Below, in pieces: positions 29,932-35,071 of a stretch of 35,071 nucleotides of DNA. Under the pieces are notes generated by a model, which searched no databases, was not told the origin of the DNA, and saw nothing but the letters and a program-made list of their open reading frames with translations. The stretch covers positions 1-35,071 of the forward strand of contig JANEIH010000009.1 of the NCBI GenBank assembly GCA_024513425.1, read 5' to 3'. The position numbers and the translations under genes are program-made. This DNA is from Sulfurimonas sp. (lineage in GTDB: Bacteria; Campylobacterota; Campylobacteria; Campylobacterales; Sulfurimonadaceae). The stretch's first letter is position 1. Each line of letters starts with the position of its first letter.

Positions 29932-31278
29932 ATGGCTAAGAAAAAAATACTCTTTGAGTGTCAACATTGTGGGCTTACCACTCCTAGGTGGATGGGAAAA
30001 TGTACCAACTGCGGTGCATGGGACAGCTTTATAGAGCTTAATGAACAGCAGCAAGAGGTCATCAAACAGACAAAATCAACATCAGCTACTTCTGCAAAAG
30101 CGATAAGCATCAATGAAGTCATAGAAGAAGAAGTTTTTCGTTTCTCTAGTCTTGATAAAGAACTTGACAATGTTTTAGGTGGCGGTATCGTTCCGGGAAG
30201 TCTGACACTTATCGGCGGAAGTCCCGGTGTCGGAAAGTCCACCCTGCTTCTAAAGATCGGCTCAAATATCGCTTCGGGCGGTAAAAATGTACTCTATGTT
30301 ACAGGAGAAGAGTCCACTTCTCAAATAAAACTGCGTGCAAATCGTCTGAAGTCAAACCATAACTCACTCTATCTGTTGAGCGAAATACGCCTTGAGCAGA
30401 TTTTAGTTGAGCTTAAATATAGAGAATATGACTTTCTAATCATCGACTCTATTCAAACCATTTACTCTGAAAATATCACCTCTGCACCAGGATCTGTCAC
30501 GCAGGTACGCCAAATCACTTTTGAGTTGATGCGTATTGCAAAAGAGAAAGATTTAGCCATTTTTATCATTGGACATATTACTAAAGAGGGTTCGATTGCC
30601 GGACCAAGAGTACTTGAGCATATGGTTGACACGGTTCTCTATTTTGAAGGGGACTCATCTCAAGAACTCCGAATTTTAAGAGGATTTAAAAACCGTTTTG
30701 GTGCAACAAGTGAGATAGGTGTCTTTGAGATGAAACAAGAGGGACTAGTGAGTGCCACAGATATCGCCTCACGCTTCTTTAACCGTAATTCACAACAAAG
30801 CGGATCGGCTCTTACTGTTGTGATGGAGGGGAGTCGCCCTATTATACTTGAAGTCCAAGCTCTTGTCTCTGAATCACACACACCAAACTCAAAACGGCAA
30901 GCTACCGGATTTGATAATAATCGTCTCAATATGCTCTTAGCCCTTTTAGAGAGAAAACTTGAAATTCCACTCTCGGGGTATGATGTCTTTATTAACATCA
31001 CAGGAGGTATCAAAATCACTGAAACCGCAGCAGATTTAGCCATTCTCGCAGCAATCATTTCAAGTTTTCGTGACCGTGCAATTTCAAAAGAGACCATCTT
31101 TATCGGAGAGGTCTCACTCGTTGGTGATGTGCGTGAGGTCTATGCCCTTGATGCAAGACTCAAAGAGGCTAAAATGCAAAATATCACAAAGGCACTAGTT
31201 GCTAAAAAACCATTAGAAAAAAGTATGATTAAAACATATATAGTCGATGAAGTAACAAAACTCTTGGAATGGTATTGA
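29932..31278 (+). CDS. radA: DNA repair protein RadA (Sms)
   Basis: Zinc finger CQHCGLTTPRWMGKCTNCGAW, GGSPGVGKSTLLLKI, KNRFGAT motif, Lon-like C-terminal domain. The ORF-track start at 29881 is probably too early. Confidence 0.97.
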   Translation: MAKKKILFECQHCGLTTPRWMGKCTNCGAWDSFIELNEQQQEVIKQTKSTSATSAKAISINEVIEEEVFRFSSLDKELDNVLGGGIVPGSLTLIGGSPGVGKSTLLLKIGSNIASGGKNVLYVTGEESTSQIKLRANRLKSNHNSLYLLSEIRLEQILVELKYREYDFLIIDSIQTIYSENITSAPGSVTQVRQITFELMRIAKEKDLAIFIIGHITKEGSIAGPRVLEHMVDTVLYFEGDSSQELRILRGFKNRFGATSEIGVFEMKQEGLVSATDIASRFFNRNSQQSGSALTVVMEGSRPIILEVQALVSESHTPNSKRQATGFDNNRLNMLLALLERKLEIPLSGYDVFINITGGIKITETAADLAILAAIISSFRDRAISKETIFIGEVSLVGDVREVYALDARLKEAKMQNITKALVAKKPLEKSMIKTYIVDEVTKLLEWY

Positions 31279-31294
31279 TTTCATCAACAGTAAG

Positions 31295-31322
31295 TTGAAT
31301 TTATCTATATTAGTTGTATAAT
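31295..31322 (+). promoter_or_regulatory. Putative sigma70-type promoter
   Basis: TTGAAT, 16-nt spacer, TATAAT, upstream of the 31350 ORF. Confidence 0.6.
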
Positions 31323-31349
31323 AAAACAATAAAATTTTGAAGGTAAAAA

Positions 31350-31613
31350 ATGATTGATACTGAATTTAGAAGCGAAGAGAGATTTGCACGGTTGTCTATT
31401 GCTTATGATACAACTGAAGAGAAAGAGTGTGTAAATGAACATGTTGACTCTATCCTTGCAAAATATATCCGTAAACCTGAAGAGATATATACAACAAAGG
31501 TCTCTAACGGCAAAGAGGTATTGGTTATTGAGTATCATGATGATTGTGGTCGTGAAGCTGGTGATATCTTTGAAGATATCATAAAATCTTTAGATATTAC
31601 ATGTTGTTCATAA
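31350..31613 (+). CDS. Conserved-looking small protein, unknown function, C-terminal CC
   Basis: 87 aa with AAGG-type SD (GAAGGTAAAAAATG) and an upstream promoter-like sequence; ends SLDITCCS. Confidence 0.7.
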   Translation: MIDTEFRSEERFARLSIAYDTTEEKECVNEHVDSILAKYIRKPEEIYTTKVSNGKEVLVIEYHDDCGREAGDIFEDIIKSLDITCCS

Positions 31614-31623
31614 AGGTTCTAAA

Positions 31624-32271
31624 GTGAATCTACAAAAGTATGCAACAGGAAACGAACTCTTTAGGGTATACTTTAAAAAAAACAAAGAATCTCTTCTTGA
31701 GCTTGTAAAGAGTGGACAATCCCCAAAAGCTCTTTTTATAGGCTGTTCAGACTCTCGTGTCATTCCTGATATGATGCTGCAGACAAATCCAGGAGATCTT
31801 TTCGTCTTGAGAAATGTTGGTAATTTCGTACCACCATACAAACCCGATGAGGATTTTCATGCTACGGCATCAGGTATAGAATATGCTGTCAGTGTTTTAA
31901 GCGTACAAGAGATCATTATCTGTGGACATACTCATTGTGGAGCGTGTAGAGCTCTCTATGAGCCCATTGAAGATAGATCGCTCATTCATACAAAAAAATG
32001 GCTAAAGCTTGGTGAAAATGCAAAAAAATCAGCAATTTTAAGTCTTGGAGCTGATGCCGATAAAGAGGAGCTGTTGCGTCTAACAGAAAAGCTCTCGGTA
32101 ATTAATCAGATCGACAATATTTTAAGTTACCCAAGTGTAAAAACACATTTCAAAGATGGCTTACTGCATATTCATGGATGGTGCTATGATATTGAAACAG
32201 GCAAAATAGAGTACTATAATGCGGATACTTATGAATTTTTACCGTTAAAAGAGTTAGTTTTACAAGATTAG
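31624..32271 (+). CDS. Beta-class carbonic anhydrase
   Basis: FIGCSDSRVIPDM, LFVLRNVGNFVPPY, IIICGHTHCGACRAL. Confidence 0.96.
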   Translation: MNLQKYATGNELFRVYFKKNKESLLELVKSGQSPKALFIGCSDSRVIPDMMLQTNPGDLFVLRNVGNFVPPYKPDEDFHATASGIEYAVSVLSVQEIIICGHTHCGACRALYEPIEDRSLIHTKKWLKLGENAKKSAILSLGADADKEELLRLTEKLSVINQIDNILSYPSVKTHFKDGLLHIHGWCYDIETGKIEYYNADTYEFLPLKELVLQD

Positions 32272-32332
32272 CCTAAATTATTTTTCATAATTTTCGATAT
32301 AGCAATAAATTTATACAACTCAAGGAAGAAAT

Positions 32333-32890
32333 ATGGCCAAAGAAGAGATAACAGAAGAAAAATCTGCACCCAAAGAGAAGAAATCAAGTCATTTACTGAT
32401 GATAATTATCATAGTTATGTTGATTCTCATCATTATAATCGGAGCTGTTGTGGCTGTTTTATTGATGAATGGTAATGATGGGGCAATTGAATCGACTGCC
32501 GTGCCTCAGGCAAAAGAGAAAACAGTGTCAAAATCTACGACACGAAGTTCAAGTAGTAGTTTTAATGATGCAAGAAAACTTGATGAGATAGGCATACTCT
32601 ACTCATTAGATACATTTACAGTCAATCTAAAAAGTGACTCTGGAAGAAGATATCTCAAAACTACAATATTTTTAGAACTTGAAGATGAAGAGTTAAATTT
32701 AGAACTTGATGCAAAAGCACCTGTACTACAAGATAAAATCATTCGTATCTTATCATCAAAAACATTAGAAGAGGTATCTTCAAAAAAAGGAAAGCAAAAA
32801 GTCTCTGAACAGATTACAAATACGCTCAATGCTATGCTTACGGATGGCAAAATAAAAGCTATCTACTTTACTACTTTTGTTATTCAGTAG
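32333..32890 (+). CDS. fliL: Flagellar basal body-associated protein FliL
   Basis: N-terminal TM LLMIIIIVMLILIIIIGAVVAVLL; LYSLDTFTVNLKSDSGRRYLKTTIFLELED; C-terminal IKAIYFTTFVIQ. Confidence 0.93.
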   Translation: MAKEEITEEKSAPKEKKSSHLLMIIIIVMLILIIIIGAVVAVLLMNGNDGAIESTAVPQAKEKTVSKSTTRSSSSSFNDARKLDEIGILYSLDTFTVNLKSDSGRRYLKTTIFLELEDEELNLELDAKAPVLQDKIIRILSSKTLEEVSSKKGKQKVSEQITNTLNAMLTDGKIKAIYFTTFVIQ

Positions 32891-32922
32891 GCTAATTTAA
32901 GCAAATTTCCTCAAATCTCTCT

Positions 32923-32946
32923 AAGCCCCTTGAAATAGGGGTTTTC
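32923..32946 (+). terminator. Probable rho-independent terminator after fliL
   Basis: AAGCCCCTtgaaatAGGGGTTTT stem-loop plus T-run. Confidence 0.75.
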
Positions 32947-33023
32947 CTATGATATACTATCTTCAAATCTAAGCTAAAAAAGTCACTTATTTTCATATTG
33001 AGCGGACTTGAAAGGTAGTTATT

Positions 33024-34107
33024 ATGACATTATTAAGCCCCAAAATCCCCACTTCTTACACAGGTATTTTCTACAAAGAGATAGTGAACGATGATAAAAA
33101 AGTAGTTGATAAGGTATTTCTTATCAGATATAAAGATGAAATAGGTAGAGATAAGCAAAAAACTATAGGTAAATATTCACAAGGTATCAGACTTACCTAT
33201 TGTAAAGCTATTCGAGATGAAACTATAGCAAAAATAAAGTTAGGTGAAAATCTTCCAAAAGCTACAGCAAGTAAACCAAAATATACTCTTCATGATTTAG
33301 CCATAAAATGGCTAGACCTCAAAAAAGCAAATAAAACTTATGAGGGAGAACTACAAAGATATACTGCAACACTCAAAGGTCTAATAGGCTCAAAAATAGC
33401 GGAACATCTTAAGAAACAAGATATTATCAATCTACAAGCAAAACTTATGAAGATGGGCTATGCTCCATCTACTATTCAGCATTTTCTTACTATGATATCA
33501 GGTATATATCAATTTGCCATAGAAGAAAAACTCATAAAAACATCAAATCCTTGTGAGAATGTAAAAACAATTAGATTTAATAATGAAAGAGAAAGATATT
33601 TGACTACCGATGAGATAGAAACCCTCAAAGATGCTTTATCTCACGAGTTAGAACTTTTACTTTTTGTTGAAATAGCACTCAGTACTGGTGCAAGACTTGG
33701 TTCTATCATGGAGATGAAAAAGTCTGATATAGATTTTAAAAATGCAAGTATCAAAATAAATAATTTTAAAACGAGTGATAAATATATCGGCTACCTAAAC
33801 GATAGCACTTTAAAAATTTTAAACCTACATTGTAAAACATTAAAAAAAGAGCAAAAACTTTTTTTAGTATCAAGAAGTTATATCTCATACAAAGTAAGAG
33901 GAGTTATGAAAAAGTTTTTTAATGATGGTATAACAGATGATTATCAAAAAGTAGTAATTCATACCCTGAGACATACTTTTGCTTCTCATTTGGCGGGACT
34001 GTAAACAATTCTGTGTCAATTAGATAAAATATTAAACACAGAAGGAAGAACAGATGAAGACGGAAAGATATGCAAAACTTGCTCCAAATCAAGGTAAAAT
34101 ACAAGTA
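33024..34107 (+). pseudogene. Tyrosine recombinase/integrase, disrupted near its C-terminus
   Basis: Arm-type N-terminus, STGARLGSIMEMKKSDID (catalytic Arg region), HTLRHTFASHLA, then a stop at 34002. About 50 nt later, in another frame, TERYAKLAPNQGKIQVQNLY resembles the missing tyrosine-containing C-terminus. The boundary at 34107 is approximate. Confidence 0.75.
33996..34056 (+). mobile_element. IS-end-like scar, possibly IS256-type, inside the integrase
   Basis: GGACTGTAAACAATTCTGTGTCAATTAGATAAAATATTAAACACAGAAGGAAGAACAGATG sits exactly where integrase similarity breaks. It contains TTCTGTGT...ACACAGAA. Family assignment is from recall only. Confidence 0.45.
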
Positions 34108-34204
34108 CAAAATCTCTATCAAAAGCAAAAAAGGAGTTGCACTACTTGCACCACAACTGACTTTTTTAGTGCAGTTTACACGAGACACTATCCTAAATAT
34201 AAAA

Positions 34205-34681
34205 ATGATGACTGCTAATACCTACTACTTTTTTATAACACTTTATTACAAACTCATTAGGTTTATTCACTGGGTACAATCTATTCCTAAGTTGATACAG
34301 ATCTTTTTTACAACCCTTGGCTCTAAAAAAGAAGAGTATCATCAAGAAGAGAAAAGCTCTTATAACAAAAAATCTCATTATGAGAAAAGTGAAAAATTCT
34401 ATGAAGAAAAAGAAGAAACTTACAAGGAACAACACACAGACTTTTCTCAAAAAGAAACATCACAACAAGAGCATGGAGAGTTTGCACAATTTTATAGTGA
34501 GAGTGCTTATACTATTTTAGGAGTAAGTAGCGATGATGATTTTAAAACAATAAAAAAAGCCTATAAAAAACTAATACGAAAATATCATCCTGACTTGAAT
34601 CCTGAAAATATTAAACTCTATACCGAAATTACTCAGCAACTCAATGATGCTTATGAAAAAATAGAGCGATGGAAGAAGTGA
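34205..34681 (+). CDS. Membrane-anchored protein with C-terminal J domain
   Basis: From the in-frame MMTANTYY start: hydrophobic N-terminus, K/E/Y/Q/S-rich linker, C-terminal AYTILGVSSDDDFKTIKKAYKKLIRKYHPDLNPENI with HPD. The ORF track begins upstream at 34070, over the integrase remnant. Confidence 0.75.
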   Translation: MMTANTYYFFITLYYKLIRFIHWVQSIPKLIQIFFTTLGSKKEEYHQEEKSSYNKKSHYEKSEKFYEEKEETYKEQHTDFSQKETSQQEHGEFAQFYSESAYTILGVSSDDDFKTIKKAYKKLIRKYHPDLNPENIKLYTEITQQLNDAYEKIERWKK

Positions 34682-34688
34682 TTTATGA

Positions 34689-34694
34689 TATAAT
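34689..34694 (+). promoter_or_regulatory. Putative -10 element before the zeta-toxin-like gene
   Basis: TATAAT 42 nt upstream of the ATG at 34737; no convincing -35 seen. Confidence 0.35.
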
Positions 34695-34736
34695 GCAACT
34701 AATAATGAGAACTAAAAACAACTCTAAGAAGAGATT

Positions 34737-35071
34737 ATGTCAAAAAATTTAGATGAACTTGAAATAGAAAAAAGAGCTATAGATTATATCAACAAAAATA
34801 AAAAATTATTTTTAGAAAAATTTACACAAGGAATAGAACCACAAAATGAAAAGATAGCTATTTTTACTGCTGGGATGAGCGGTGTAGGAAAAACAGAGTT
34901 TGGAATATTTTTAAAAGAGATAAATACTAATTTACTTCATATTGACACAGATAGTATTAGAGATTTTTTTGAGCCTATTGGATACGATGGTAATAATGCG
35001 GATTTATTTCAGAAACCTGCAAGTAAAGGTTTTAGCAAACTCTTTGATTATGCTGTAAAGAAAAAATATTC
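34737..35071 (+). CDS. Zeta-toxin-like P-loop kinase, 3' truncated by window edge
   Basis: Translated by hand: MSKNLDELEIEKRAIDYINKNKKLFLEKFTQGIEPQNEKIAIFTAGMSGVGKTEFGIFLKEINTNLLHIDTDSIRDFFEPIGYDGNNADLFQKPASKGFSKLFDYAVKKKY. Walker A GMSGVGKTE plus the HIDTDSIRDFF layout suggests the zeta toxin/UNAG kinase family. Not in the ORF track because it has no stop in the window. Confidence 0.75.
   Translation, partial: MSKNLDELEIEKRAIDYINKNKKLFLEKFTQGIEPQNEKIAIFTAGMSGVGKTEFGIFLKEINTNLLHIDTDSIRDFFEPIGYDGNNADLFQKPASKGFSKLFDYAVKKKY

Noticed and set aside
645-31137. CTCACGCA octamer as an FtsK-orienting (KOPS) sequence
   Set aside because: Orientation in this window is mixed (10 versus 6) and follows gene direction more than one strand; not excluded genome-wide.
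32890-33024. tRNA-type attachment site next to the integrase
   Set aside because: No tRNA cloverleaf-like sequence recognisable; only a terminator hairpin is seen.
34070-34204. N-terminal extension of the J-domain ORF
   Set aside because: Overlaps the integrase C-terminal remnant in another frame; an in-frame MM start at 34205 fits better.
1-35071. CRISPR array or rRNA genes
   Set aside because: No regularly spaced direct repeats and no rRNA-like sequence seen.

Overview
This 35 kb window looks like a chromosomal segment of a Sulfurimonas-like member of the Campylobacterota. The lineage call comes from gene content, gene order and codon style and was not searched. Bases 1 to about 32.9 kb are dense core genes: glyA, a SPOR-domain protein, trpE, aroE, recR, mltA, dnaJ, a class II aldolase-like protein, bioA, a PpiD/SurA-like chaperone, ftsA, ftsZ, a mini J-domain protein, a NosL/FtsX/ABC/membrane-protein operon, a DUF4149-like protein, prmC, an M48 peptidase, gpsA, a K+ channel with a second RCK gene, gatB, atpB, a monoheme protein, rny, a 5-FCL family protein, a TlpA-like thioredoxin, ftsY, radA, a beta-carbonic anhydrase and fliL. 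Bases from about 32.95 kb to the end are accessory: a tyrosine integrase apparently broken by an IS-end-like scar, a membrane-anchored J-domain protein, and the start of a zeta-toxin-like P-loop kinase cut off by the window edge. The most unusual sequence-scale signal is the octamer CTCACGCA/TGCGTGAG. I count 16 exact copies by eye, against roughly 0.5 expected from base composition, with none in the accessory end. Other points worth checking are the integrase scar, a 15-bp perfect palindrome directly upstream of gatB, a degenerate class II aldolase-like protein, a K+ channel plus a separate overlapping RCK gene, and three J-domain genes. I found no CRISPR array, rRNA or tRNA.
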